Positions 46,527 through 58,390 of a stretch of DNA of 64,000 nt are shown here, in pieces. Below the pieces are notes generated by a model. That model searched no databases. It saw nothing but the letters and a program-made list of their open reading frames with translations, and was not told the DNA's origin. Numbering within the stretch: the stretch's first letter is position 1; every line of letters begins with the position of its first letter. The DNA is from Apodemus sylvaticus (taxonomy: Eukaryota > Chordata > Mammalia > Rodentia > Muridae): the NCBI RefSeq assembly GCF_947179515.1, contig NC_067485.1, positions 76,647,346-76,711,345 of the forward strand, given 5' to 3'. A program made the translations under genes and the position numbers.

Positions 46527-47937
46527 ACTCAGGAATTGAATAAAATTACTAAACTGAAAGCTATATATAATAAATATTCAGAGGACCTGGTTTAGACCAA
46601 TGCTGGACCTATGCTCCCTGATTCAGTCCCTGTTAGTCCAGATGAGTTTTGCTCAGCTTATGTGCAGAGCCTTGTTTTTCTGGTGTCTTCCATTTCCTCT
46701 GGCTCCCACACTCTTCTGCCTTTTTTTTAAAAATGAGGTTCCCTAAGCTCTAAGAGAAAGAATTGGATAGCACCATCTTGTTTAGAACTATGCATTTCAG
46801 TTCTCTCTCTCTGCATAATGTCCTACTTTGGGTCTCTGCATTTGTTCCCATCTATGCAGAAGCTTCTCTAATGGTGGCTGAATAAAGCTATAATCTATGC
46901 AATCCATGTGTATACCAGAATATTATTAAGAGTCATTTTATTTTATTTTTATTTTTCTAATAGTAGTTTCTGGGTTTGTCAAAGTGTCTAGGATTATCTG
47001 GGTTCTGGTTCTTGGCCACTCAAGAAGTGTCAGGTATGGTTTTCATTTTAAAGAATAGGCCTTAAATCAAATCAGACATTGGTTGGTTACTCCCACATGG
47101 TATGTGCAATCATTGCCTTAGCAGATTTTGGAGGCTGGACAGGTTATAGTATAAGGGTTTTGTGATTGAGCTGGCATTTAGGTTTTTCTCTTTATAGCCT
47201 GTGGAGTACATTTCTATGTCACAAAACACTAGAAGTTATAAAGGTTCAATGTAGGCACCAACTCGACCTCTTCATGTTCAATGTGTTGTGTGGTTATTGA
47301 CCTAAGCAATAGAGCTTTACTGACAGTTTGTCAAGAACAGCATATTTTCTCTACAGCAGCCTGGGCTGCTTGGGGATTTCCATGGGTCTCTTTTGGCCAA
47401 CAACTGAATTTAATAAAACCTAGTCCCATTACTGGAATCTTTGGTGAAAAAAGATGGCCTATTGGGGTTCTGTCTTCTTCATTTTTTGGAGACTTCATTA
47501 AGATCAATTTCATGTGTTACAGGATATTTCCCCTGCGTTTGGTTTCTAGATCATCCCTCAAATGCTATTTAATTCTAGCTATCCCTCCTTCATTCCTTCC
47601 CTTAATCACATCTTCTTTCCCCTTCTCACCTGATCCTTTCATATTCTCCTCCACCCTGCTCCAATCCAACCAAAAACAACCTATTCTATTTTCCTCTCCT
47701 ACGGGAACCCTTATGTCATTCCCCACCCACCAACTACCACCAATTCTGGACTTGGTTATTATTTGCTTAGTGTCTACTATCCAAATATAAGCACAGATAA
47801 GATTTAAACATCCTCAGGCTATACAGAAAACTATCAATATTTAATTCCAGAAATCCTACAGTTTCCTTTTCTGTATTTATTTTTTCCTCTGACCTATTTG
47901 GTTTTTTTAAACTAGGTTTTGATATAAATTACTGTTG

Positions 47938-48060
47938 TGTACAAGGAATGGTGGTGTGTACCTATAATTCCAGCATTCTGGAGAACCTAGCAGGAGGATT
48001 GGGAGGTGGGGAAAATCCTAGGCTACACAGTCTATTAAGACATTATTTTTCAAAAGTAAA
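47938..48060 (+). mobile_element. old B1-like SINE (PB1/B1F/B4 class)
   Basis: 'atggtggtgtgtacctataa', 'ttccagcattctggagaac', 'gcaggaggattgggagg' and 'ctaggctacacagtctatta' follow the 7SL-derived left monomer of early B1 relatives. Strongly diverged. Confidence 0.6.
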
Positions 48061-48599
48061 ACAACTAATGATTCTAATATTTAAATTTCTCCACTAATTC
48101 CATATGTCATCATTTTATATACTAAATTTTCACACACTTTCAGATTAATATTTGGAATTTTTCCAACCATATAGGAATTTGTCCCTATACATGAATCCCA
48201 TTATTTTCAGGTTTTTATTCTTTATTATAATTTTATTATTTGTGGTACCAGAGTCTTCACGTGAATCAATATATTTTTTTAATATTTATGTATAAAGAAT
48301 TGAAGCTTAATACATGGCTATTTTAAACCATGTTCTGATTTTAGTACAAATTTCACAGCAACATATCATGTACTTTCATGTATAAATGTATTAACTGATC
48401 AGATCATTTTTGCTATTATATTTCATGTTATCCCAGTTACATTTTTCAGAAATAAAATCAAAGTTACCTTCTGATTTAGAACAAGGCCACTACATTAAAT
48501 GAGGAGATATGAACTAAACAAGTATAAAATAAAAATTCCAGAATATTTCTTTCAAATTTCACAATATTTTCCAGACTCCTATCATCTTTGTGTTTGAAG

Positions 48600-48785
48600 C
48601 AATCCAAATAGTTACAGTAACTGGATAAATAACCCTCAGCTATGTTGGTCTACAGAGATGTATGGCTCAGGTTAAGAAGTACTTACTTGCGACAATCCAA
48701 ATAGTTATGGTAGGTGGATAAGAAAGACCTTAGCTATGTTGGTCTACAGATCTGTGTATCTCAGGTTAAGAAGTACTTATGTGCT
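48600..48785. repeat. 93 bp tandem duplication, two copies
   Basis: Copy 1 is 48600-48692, copy 2 is 48693-48785. Shared landmarks are 'caatccaaatagtta', 'gctatgttggtctacaga' and 'tcaggttaagaagtactta'. The copies differ at a number of positions, so the duplication is not recent. Confidence 0.9.
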
Positions 48786-49419
48786 TTCCTCACATTCTTA
48801 TGTAACTAGCTTTTTTCATAAAAGATTTCTGATTTACAATTACCTCAAAGAACATTCACAAATAGTTATTTCAATCATTGCATCTTAATACTGCATTATT
48901 CCATAGACAATCAAATGAGTCATTTTGATTCCCTAACAAGTAGGCTTGATTGGAAAGGGATTTGGGGTCATCAACCCCATAATAGGTTTGTGTTCTCTTC
49001 ATAAATATCCTCACCCAGAGTTTGAATTTTAGAATTACTCTCATTAAGGGAACTAACTGCTCTGTCTTAAATGATTAAAGAATTACTAAAGTTGTTTAGA
49101 ATACTAAAATGATAAAGTAATTGTTTCTTTTTCTCCAATGGCATGCTTCTTTTACTTCCCAATAGGTTGTTATGAAGTCTTGGAGAACTGTAACAAAATA
49201 TGTAAGGATGAATCCTTTTCTAGTTGAGAATAGCATGCTGAGAGCAAATAAACATTTTTCAATAATCACGGTTTAATAAGAAATGCAGAGTAAGTGTTCC
49301 CATACACTATTTAAATATAGACAAAGCACTTCACAAAGCACAATGTTCCTGAATGCTGGGCTAGTCTGTGTTACACAGCACATTGAAGATCCACACCATT
49401 CGATGTGATTTTTTGATAG

Positions 49420-49910
49420 GAATATATCCTTTTTGAAGAGAGAATTTGTTTAGGTTCCTTACCTATGTTTTAAATTGAGTTCCTCTTTCCCTAGTCTTAG
49501 TAATTCTTAGTATATTTGGCTAAGTACTGTATGAAGTATGTCACTAGCAAGTATTTTCTTTTCTCATCTGTAATTTGTCTCATCATCCCTTGGCATTGCC
49601 CTTGTCAGAAAATACATTTTCAAATGTAATAATTTTGTTTTAAAGACTTTTGCACCTCTTGCATATTAAAATAAAGTATTTTTTATCATGATATCAAAAC
49701 TTTCCCATGAGATCAAAATTTTCTCCTGTGCTGTATTTTACAGTTCATGCTGGGATTTTTATCATGTAGAATCCTAGTTTTAGATTTATAATCCCTGTTA
49801 AGGATTAATTTTGGAGAAATATATCATGTTTGCTTCTGAAATACTTTTTTGTTGACTATACATACATATTTGAATGTATATGTCCCACCACCCTTTGTTG
49901 TAAAGTTAAT
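49420..49910 (-). mobile_element. ancient mammalian L1 fragment (possible)
   Basis: On the plus strand it reads like the complement of a mammalian L1 ORF2 C-terminal region: 'tttctcatctgtaatttg' followed by 'caaatgtaataattttg', 'gacttttgcacctc', 'tgtattttacagttcatgc' and 'gttaaggattaattttgg'. Very diverged; call is by texture and order only. Confidence 0.4.
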
Positions 49911-50890
49911 ACTTAAGCAATTGTAGCTTAAGTACTTATAGGAATGAAACATCTGTCAGTGTTCCGAAGATTGTCTGGTTTTCAAAATTTGAATCATTTT
50001 CCCCATAGTAATTAATTTATTATTAGTTTTTATAAGCCTCTACCATACTTTATGTATCTATTGCTAAGCTGAGTTTGGATAAGTTAGAAAAGACAGACCT
50101 CATGATAGTTTTCATGGACAAATTAGGTGAAATGTATCTGAAACAGTGTAGATGTATAAAACATTTCTTATTGGGCTCACTCAAAAATGACTTGATCCTG
50201 AGCTGAGGGTACTGTTTAGAAGGTTCAAGAAACTGTGAGGTGAGGGGGATGGCTTGAGAAAGTGAATCACTGAAATATACATCTGAGACATCTAGCTCAA
50301 CTCCAGGTCTAGTCTGTGCTGTCTGCTTCCTGGTTGGTGTCCTTTAAAATGTCCTGCAGACTGAGGCAGACCTCTTCAGCCACCATGCTTTCTTTGCAAA
50401 AACGGACAATCTGCCTTGAGCCACGAGCCCAAATCATGTTCTCCTCCTTTAATTCTTCCTGCTATTTATGTGGCCATTGTGACAATTGAAACTAAAATTC
50501 CTATGTTATGTAATCCAAATTCAATAAGCATTCAGATAATGATTGATTCTTACTGCTTGAATGATCAATAGTCCCAGGCAACTAAGTTGCATGGGTTAAA
50601 ATGGTCACTTGGTAGATACTATATGAAAGCAATCAATGATGGAAAAGAAGTTCAACACAAAACCTTATATGAAAGAGAAGATTGGCTATGTGAGAGGATA
50701 TGAAAAACCTTAAAACTTGGATTTATGTATAGACTTGATGCCTTGTTTCCTACACCTAATGTATCTTTTTGGAATGCATCTTTTGACAAAGAATGTTTTT
50801 ATGGTTAGTATATTGGACAAAATTAGTACTTTCAAGAAAATAAGAAATGTTGCAGAGACCCTGAATGTTCTCAAATCATTCCCCCACCCC
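49911..50890. other. unassigned sequence
   Basis: Nothing recognised. Confidence 0.4.
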
Positions 50891-50894
50891 GCCC

Positions 50895-51265
50895 CTGTGG
50901 TAATTGTGATGGTTAGAGAGTCTCAGAGAGAAACTGCCTAGATCGATACCAGAGAGCCTGCTTGTTCCTTATTGCCCTGCTTATGTTAATGGGCAGTGCC
51001 ACTATGGGTGGCATCAATCTGCCAGCAAGCGATTTTTGTATCATATAAGATTGGAGAAAGCAAGCTGAGTACGGCATGCATGCATTAATTCACTGTGATT
51101 TGCTTTTTACCGTGGACATCATATGACTAAACACTTCAAATTCCTGTACTAAACACTTTAAATTCCTGTTGCCCCGACTTTCTCTGCAGTCAAACATGGA
51201 ACCATGAATCAAAAACGTCCCTTTTCCCTTAAGTAGATTTTATCAGCATACTGTTATCACACCAA
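50895..51265 (+). mobile_element. MaLR-like or related rodent LTR, diverged
   Basis: 'tgtgatggttagagagtctc', 'atgggcagtgccactatggg', 'tataagattggagaaagc' and 'caagctgagtac' follow the outline of a rodent/mammalian LTR-like family with a GGGYGGYRYCA motif followed by ATAAGA. Contains the 22 bp duplication at 51126-51169. Confidence 0.4.
51126..51169. repeat. 22 bp tandem duplication
   Basis: Two adjacent 22 bp copies beginning 'actaaacact' at 51126 and 51148; only one base differs (c/t). Confidence 0.92.
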
Positions 51266-52159
51266 AATAAAACAAAACTAAGATTTGGACATCTTGCACA
51301 ACTCTGATGTTATCAGATCTGAATGAATACTCCCACAAATGATATGAATGATATGATCTGAATGAATGATAAAATCTACAAACATCCTTCAAATTTTGCC
51401 AGGATTTCATGTACCTGTGATAGTGCAATTATCTGTGGATATAGTTCTCTGTAATCATATTCCAAGATTAGTGTATCCACTTCCGTAATAAAAATGTAGT
51501 GGCATTTACCACTGTAAAATACCTCACAATATTATTTTACAAATACCCTTCCCTTAAGGATATAGACTTAGAAAATATAACCTTGGCATAAAATTGCCTG
51601 CTTTAGAGAATCTGTTATGAGTGTCTTTTAAGAAGAATCTGTATTCCTTAGCTACAATAACTGTGAAAAACACTTTATATTCTTGCAAAAAGAGTTTTAT
51701 TCTGGCACACTGTATTACAATAATGGTGAAGATGTCCCATTGCTTTTAGGCTTCTGGGAAGAGCCCTGTAGGCAAAGACAGGTAGCACATACAAGAGGAA
51801 ACATGTCCAACTCATAGATAGAAGCTAAAGATACAAGCAAGAGACCTTTAGCAAAACATTCACAGTGACCCAAACTTAAGGTTTTAAAATCAGCAGAGGG
51901 ACATGAAGAAAAGGCATTAGTGCCTTTACAAGACTGATACAACCCAACTCATCCTTTGTATGGAACAAGAAGCTCCTCCCACAATGAAAGAGAGAAAAAG
52001 GAGGCTTCTTCTACACAGGGAATTGTAAGATTTAGCAGGCATTTCTATATGGCAGGTCTCTTCCTATGGCATCTTTCTTCATAACCGGATCCCGAGATTA
52101 TCAGACTCATAGGAGGAGAGCAGGAGGGTCATATGATTACAAACATTAACTTGGACTTT

Positions 52160-52160
<1 letters not shown>
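51266..52160. other. unassigned sequence
   Basis: No gene or named repeat. Local duplication of 'gatctgaatgaat' at about 51315 and 51355. Confidence 0.4.
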
Positions 52161-52211
<51 letters not shown>

Positions 52212-52244
52212 CCTCTCCCACCCTCTCTCTGTCTCTCTATCTCT
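52161..52244. repeat. (CT)n microsatellite
   Basis: A pure CT run of about 38 bp, then imperfect CT/CCCT units, followed by TG-rich sequence to about 52325. Confidence 0.92.
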
Positions 52245-52329
52245 GTGTGTATGTGTCTTTGTGGTGTGTATAAGTGTTCATATGTGTAGCCACATGTATG
52301 TGAGTGGAGTGTGTGCATACATGTGCATT

Positions 52330-52598
52330 TATGTAAGTGTGGAAATAAGAGTTTGACATGAGATTTCCTCCTCCTCAATAGCAGTTCATCTTATTTTTTA
52401 AGACAGGGTTTCTCACTGATTCTGTTGCTTACTAATTTTGCTAGACTGACTGGCTCAAGGGCACCTGACTCCTAGAACGGGGTTTTTAGCATCTCACTGC
52501 TATGGCCCACTTTTATGTGGATCTTGGGATTGAACTCAGGTCCTTATGCTTGCACAATAGGCAATACTTTACTGAACTATCTTCTTCAGACTCCATAA
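52330..52598 (-). mobile_element. composite B4/RSINE1-type SINE
   Basis: Reverse orientation: a B1-like part ('taagacagggtttctcactg', 'ttgctagactgactggctc') and a tRNA-derived head complement ('ttgaactcaggtccttatgc', 'tttactgaactatcttcttc'). Same composite type as 37192-37530. Confidence 0.65.
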
Positions 52599-53439
52599 GT
52601 TGCCTTTCCTAGTATATGGAAACTAAACTAATCTGGGTCACAAGCACTAACAGCATCCTTTTGTAATCAGTCCCATACTGTCATATGTCAGGTAAATATG
52701 GTGTCTTCAGAAGATGAGTAATGCCAGCCCAGGAAGGAGCCTGCACTAGGTGCCTTGTCTGACAATCTTCCATGACTAAACAGTGGATACAGAAGTTGTT
52801 ACAAATTGCAGCTCTGAGCATACATCTTCAGGCTTTAGAGATGATCGTGACGTTACTTTAGCTGGGTCAAGACTGATGTGACCACCTGAAGTGTTCTTAC
52901 ACCTCTCTTTGTCTTCAAACAACTGAAAGTAGATCTGGTACTTATACAAGAAAGAGTATGTAAGACAGAAAAGCTTTCTGACTGGCCATGTACGCGAGTC
53001 ACTGAAAAGAAGTTTTGTGTAATGAGTCAGGCAAGACTAAGAGGTGATGCCCCTCTTCCTAATTCCCCAACTCTTTTAAAAATGTGTCATGTTCTTTACT
53101 GATGATGCACACAGTCAGGTAACCAGAATGTATTAATATATGTGAAAGGGAGGAAGAAAGTCGCGAGTGGATGGCTGTGATGGTGAGTCATGGCGTAGCT
53201 AATACAGGGTATGTTGTGTTCTTCCTCTTTAGATGGACACTAATGGCAGAAGAACCATCTGCCTCTTTGATGCTGTCTTAAATCTCAAAGGAGCTGTTTA
53301 CTTAAAATAAAGACAGTCATCCTAAGATCATAATAATCAGAGTGTGGGATGGCTGGATCCTCAGCAAGAAACAGAAAAAGATCTCTATAGCATTCATGAA
53401 TGTACATGACATCTGTGCTTTATTTATTTTTTTCAGATT
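52599..53439. other. unassigned sequence
   Basis: Nothing recognised. Confidence 0.4.
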
Positions 53440-53575
53440 TAATTTATATAGTCAGACTTGGCTTCAAATTCCAGCTCCAAATCTAGGTACAATGTGGTCT
53501 GAGAAAGTTACATAACTATTCTAACTTTGGTTTTCCCATCAGCAAAGTTATTCTGCAAAAGTGTCCACTTAGTGT
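53440..53575 (+). mobile_element. MIR SINE (ancient mammalian)
   Basis: The core and 3' part of MIR are recognisable: 'gtcagacttggcttcaaatt', 'ctgagaaagttacataact', 'ttttcccatcagcaaagtt'. MIR predates the placental radiation, so this marks old, undeleted sequence. Confidence 0.72.
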
Positions 53576-54533
53576 TGTGGGGTAAAGTGCACTGGAGTGC
53601 AAGCAATCGTCTAGTTGACAGCCAACAAATTTCCTGCCATGCCAGTTAATTGATCAATATTATTGAGTTAACTACATTATATTCAATGAAGGACATGAGA
53701 CTATATAATCCCTTTTTTAAAAAATCCTCATCCTGAGAAGACATGAGACATTTGAAAGTGTTTTGCTTTCTGAACTCCGTTAAAACCAGAAAACTAGCAT
53801 ATTTTAGCTAGTCTATTATTCAGCCTGAGCCATTAACCCTGACTTGACTGTTACTAGTATTACTAGCTGCATTGCTTTAGAGAAAGTGCTAGAATTTATT
53901 AAAGGGTTTTCTTTTGCACATTCTCACTTCCCTGACTGCTTATGTTGAAACTTCCCCAAATCTACAAATTGTAATTGTCTCTTTGCAAGGTAACAACCAA
54001 AGAGTCCCAGACATGCTTGCTGGACTCAACAACACCTACTCTGCGACTTAATCTTCCGCCCAATGAGGGTTTTTAAAGCATGGCATTTTGTTTATATTTC
54101 TGTCTTGATCTTGTTTTTCTGTTCTGAGTGTATGAATTCCAACTATGATAGAGCAAGACCACGACAGAGACTGCCATATTGAAGGCTTTAAGATCTTGAT
54201 GGTGCTAATTGTCCAAAAGATGGAAAATTTGAACCACTAAGCAGAACATTGCGCAGAATAAAACCTATGCTGATCTGTGCATTATTTGTTGTTGTCCACG
54301 TTCCCTTTGTTTCCCCTTTCATAATAAAACAAGCATTGGGAAGTAATTTCCTTATATTCTCTCACTTCTGAGCATGGAATAGAGACCTGACATCCCAATC
54401 CACTCAGATGTCTTACTAAGGTCAGCCTTAGTAAGTATACTGACACATGAAGATTATCTGATACTCAGTGGTTAATATTGTTTCATTCTCAAGCCATTCA
54501 TTTCCGCCAAAGAATCTTTTTTTCATATTCTGT
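53576..54533. other. unassigned sequence
   Basis: Nothing recognised. No long open frame. Confidence 0.4.
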
Positions 54534-54604
<71 letters not shown>

Positions 54605-54622
54605 CTCTCTCTCTCTCTCTTT
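54534..54622. repeat. (TTTC)n then (CT)n microsatellite
   Basis: About 17 TTTC units run into about 9 CT units. The Phe/Leu/Ser frame at 54468-54806 is an artefact of it. Confidence 0.95.
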
Positions 54623-56159
54623 CTGTCTATCACATTATTTTTTTTACATAGGCCTGCATGCTTTAGACATGGATGATTTAGAACTTGTCATGCATATCAA
54701 ACTGCCTCAGCCTACAAATTACTTGTGTTTCCATCACCACAGATTTCCCAGGCTTATGATGAAAGCTGCTTTGTGTCTCTGTTACATATTCCATAAGGAA
54801 TATTAAGGCCCCATTTTGACTTTACTGCTCTGGGTAGAACACATGTTATGGCCCTCACTTAATTCAGGAGTCTGTATACATATAAGACAAACAGAATGTG
54901 TCTGATTGAAAAAAATTTTAATGAAAGAAATAAGTTTAATAAGTTAAATCAAGTTTTTTATGTCCATGAATTCTACAAATGAAAGTTTAATAAAATACAC
55001 TCATTACCCTTTTGATTGTTGGGGGTTCAGTATATATTTAGGTTTAGGTGAGTAATTAGACATTAGGAAGACAGACTATAAGGAGTTCTTCATTTCATAA
55101 GACAACAATAAGGAATGTAGGCCTTACCTAAGAAATTTTCACAACCTTAAATAGATTTTTGCTCCATTTTACTACCTGTAAGCTACCACTATGCATTTTT
55201 TTTTTTTACTGCTCATGACGTGAGTATTACAGATACATGAGGAAAAACAATTCTGTTACTTCAGTGTTTCTATATATGTGAGGGATTAGAGAGATCAACA
55301 AGTTTTACTTAATTTTTCTGACTGGACATACTTGGGTGTTTCCATTCATGTTGACTGCAAGCATCACCACTGATTGCTCCATTTCTTTCCTGCCCAGCGA
55401 ATCATGTTCAGTTTCCATTTCTCCTTTTCTTTATTTTCCACCGCAGTTTCCTTAGCTGTGATTAATTCTCAAAATGAAGTCTTCATTGATCTGCTGAAGG
55501 AAAAATATGGAGACCTCCTTCACTAAGTCCCAATTCCGTAAATCTTCTAGGACTTTTATAATGTCAGTCATAAACTCCAGAAAGGACAAGTCCCAATACT
55601 GTCTTTTAAAATCATATCCTGCTCAATTTGTTTCCTTAGAATCACAAAGTATTGTATAACACATTTTCTATCTATCATTTCCAGTCTTTAAAACCTTCAG
55701 TAGTAAATGCATGAACATCAAAGGCCAATGTTTAACTAACATAGTACAAGGATCTAATTTCTCAAGAGAAGCTTACTTAATGTTATGGTAATAACAAGTG
55801 TGGTTGTAGCCATAAAAGTATGTGTACTGGAACAATTATTACTTGAAATTTATTTATTTTAAAAATGTATGTTGTTAAAATAGTAAGGCACCTAGCATAT
55901 TACATTCTGTTTGTTAGTTTGAGATTACATGTTTTTTATATTACTATAATCACTCACTAGAGATACAAAATGCTCTGTTAGCAAATAACCATTTTAATAT
56001 ACCAACATATACTCTTTTCAATATAGTTGTAAGGCTTTATTCCCAGTGTAATGATAAATCAAGCTTGAAAATTGGTGTCATCTTCTAGGATCCTGAAAAA
56101 AATCACTTTAAGCAACATGACATGCTAGATCCTATAAGTGAGGCTTCTTATTATCGAGA
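54623..56159. other. unassigned AT-rich sequence
   Basis: No gene or repeat family is recognised. A T10 run lies at about 55198-55208. Confidence 0.4.
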
Positions 56160-56520
56160 GCTGTGTCTGGGGTTATGAGTATGGGAGAACTGGCCCTGTT
56201 TCTCACCAGCTGCCAGACTCAGAAGAGTAGGCCCTCTAACTCACGTGGACAGCAAGGTAGATCTAACCCTAGTTGTAGAGGTTGCTGATGAGGGTGTGAG
56301 GTGCCACACTGATCAGCTCAGATACCTCTCAGGCCCAGATCCAGGATTTGAATTGGCCTACCCAAATATCTACCCTATTGATGAATTGCTAAAGTGCATG
56401 AAGTGGCTAGTCCTACACATCCAGAAATACGGAGTCTCCATAACACATAGCAACAATAGGATATCTGAGAGGTTCCAGTATTGACAGAGAAAGAGAAACT
56501 AGAGGCTTCATTCAAGACCA
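56160..56520 (+). other. unidentified repeat-like block with a short open frame
   Basis: GC-richer than its surroundings. A 79-codon frame at 56245-56484 reads through it ('GPDPGFELAYPNIYPIDELL' region) and stops at a TGA next to 'ggttccagtattgac'. It feels like part of a dispersed rodent element, possibly the 5' region of an old L1, but I cannot name it. It lies just left of the L1 fragment at 56630. Confidence 0.3.
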
Positions 56521-56629
56521 ATGAGATATTGAAAAAAAAACATTTTTAAGCAAAGTGTGGGAATAGAAAGGTATACTATGGGACATAGTATGATACACTA
56601 TAGCTTCTAAAATGAGATTTTTTTCTTTC

Positions 56630-58390
56630 TTGAGCAGTCAGCTGCTTAGAGAAAAGAGTCTCTCAGAGAATAGCCATGCTAGGCTTCAGTCTGCAAGCAT
56701 AACATAGCATTGGTAATGGTGTCAAGGACTAGTACCTGACCATGGGATGAATCCCCAGTTGGGCCAGTTATTATTCGGCTATTTCTTCAGTCACTGTTCC
56801 ATTTATATCCCTGCATTTCTTTTAGACAGGAGCAATTGTGGGTTAGTGTCCCTATCCCTCCACTTGGAGTCCTGCCTGGATACTAGATGTGGTCTCTTCA
56901 GGTTCCATAATCTCTCTTTTGGGTATTTCAGCTAAGGTGACCCACATTGAGTTCTGGGATTCTCCTCTATGCCAGGTCTCTCGGACTTGTTAGAAGATCC
57001 CCCCATCCCTCACGTCTAGGAGCTGCATATTTCCATCCATTCTCCTGTCCCTCTGTGCCCCTCTCCTGCCTCCTCCCATACCTGAACCTGCCCCTTATCC
57101 ATGTCTCCTCTCTTCTCCCACCCAGTCCCCTCCTCTACTCTACCTCCCATCAATATTTTGTTCCACCTTCTAAGTAGGATTTAAGCATCCTTACTTGGGT
57201 CTTCCTTCTTGTTTAACTTCTTATAGTCTTTGAGGTAAATCATGGGTATTCTAAACTTTCTGGCTCATATCCACTTATCAGTGAGTATATACCATGTATG
57301 CCCTTTTGGGTATATGTTTCCTCACTCAGAATGATATTTCCTAGTTCTATCTATTTACCTGAAAAATTCATTATACCCTTGTTTTTAATAGCTGAATAGT
57401 ATTCCATTATTTAAATGAACTACCTTTTCTGTATCTATTCTTTAGTTAGGGGACATCTGGGATGCTTCTAGCTTCTGGTTACTACATGTGAGGTTGTTAT
57501 AAACATATGTGAGTCCATGTCCTTGTGGTATGGTAGAGAATCTTTTGGGTATATGCTCAGGAATGGCATAGCTGGGTCTTAAGTTAAACAGGTTGATCAA
57601 TGGAATAGAATCAAAGACCCAGAAATAAACCTACCCAGCTACAGACACTTAATTTTTTACAAAGAATCCAAGACCAGACATTGGGAAAAAGAGAAAGCAT
57701 TTTCAACTGATGCTAGTGTGACTGGTGGTTTTCATGCAAAAGAACACAAATAGATCCACATTTATCACTCTGCAGAAAATTCAAGTCCAAGTGATCAAGG
57801 ATCTCTACATATAACTAACAATGCTGAATCTATCAGAAGAGGAAGTAGGAAATAGCGTTGAATATATTGGCACAGGAAAAATTCCTGAACAAAACACCAA
57901 TAGCTCAGGCTCTAAGATCAACAATTGATATAAATGGGTCCTCTTGAAATGGAAAAGTTTCTGTAAGGCAAAGGACAATGTCAATGGGACAAAATGAGAG
58001 CCTACAGATTAGGAAAGGATCTTCATCATCCCTACATATGACAGGGGACTAATATTCAAAATGTATTAAGAACTCAAGTTAGAATCCAATAAAAACAAAT
58101 AATCCAATTTAAAGATAGGGGACAGAGCTAAACAGAGAATTCACAACAGAGGAATCTCAAATAGCTGAAAAGCATTTAAAGAAATGTTCAGAGTCGTCAG
58201 GGAAATGCAGATCAAAAGGACCATAAGATTTCACCCTACACTGATCAGAATGGTTAAGATCAGAAACACAAGAGACACCCCATGTTAGCCAGGATGAAGA
58301 ACAAAAGGAAGACTCCTCCATTTCTGGTGACATTGCAAACATACAACCACTCTGGAAATCTGGAGGTTCTTTAGAAAATTTTAATAATAG
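56630..58390 (-). mobile_element. 5'-inverted LINE-1 (element F)
   Basis: 56630-57590 is minus-strand L1 3' UTR and ORF2 C-terminus, with the same 3' UTR type as element C. 57595-58385 is plus-strand ORF2, the part just upstream: 'qvDQWNRIKDPEIN', then 'FCKAKDNVNGTK', 'GNADQKDHKISPYTDQNG', to 'TTLEIWRFFRKF'. The plus-strand piece ends where the minus piece begins in ORF2, so together they are one copy whose 5' part was inverted, as in twin priming. The 3' UTR lacks about 450 bp relative to C; a T-rich run at 56620-56630 may be the tail of a prematurely ended transcript. Confidence 0.75.

Larger units (their letters stand above)
44281..47790 (-). mobile_element. old rodent L1 (Lx-like) 3' region, split by a MaLR-like element
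   Basis: The left part (44281-44550) has the T- and C-rich 3' end complement plus 'ctttctgtctctcattagaaa'. The right part (46533-47790) holds 'gtcttccatttcctctggctc', 'tcaggtatggttttcat', 'gcaccaactcgacctcttcatg' and 'ttttggccaacaactgaat'. The two parts are in the order expected for the family seen at 8785-10440, and they close up exactly when 44557-46526 is removed. Confidence 0.65.
47791..49419. other. mostly unassigned sequence with a B1-like SINE and a tandem duplication
   Basis: Apart from the SINE at 47938-48060 and the 93 bp duplication at 48600-48785, nothing is recognised. Confidence 0.45.

Noticed and set aside
47281..47790. 169-codon plus-strand frame
   Set aside because: Antisense to an old L1 3' region; pyrimidine-rich composition explains the open frame.
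52079..52378. 99-codon Arg/Glu-rich minus-strand frame
   Set aside because: Mostly the CT microsatellite complement.
54534..54622. Array-like spacing reminiscent of CRISPR or satellite
   Set aside because: Tetranucleotide microsatellite without spacers; eukaryotic context.
54468..54806. 112-codon frame with a long FLS repeat
   Set aside because: TTTC microsatellite with random flanks; no domain.
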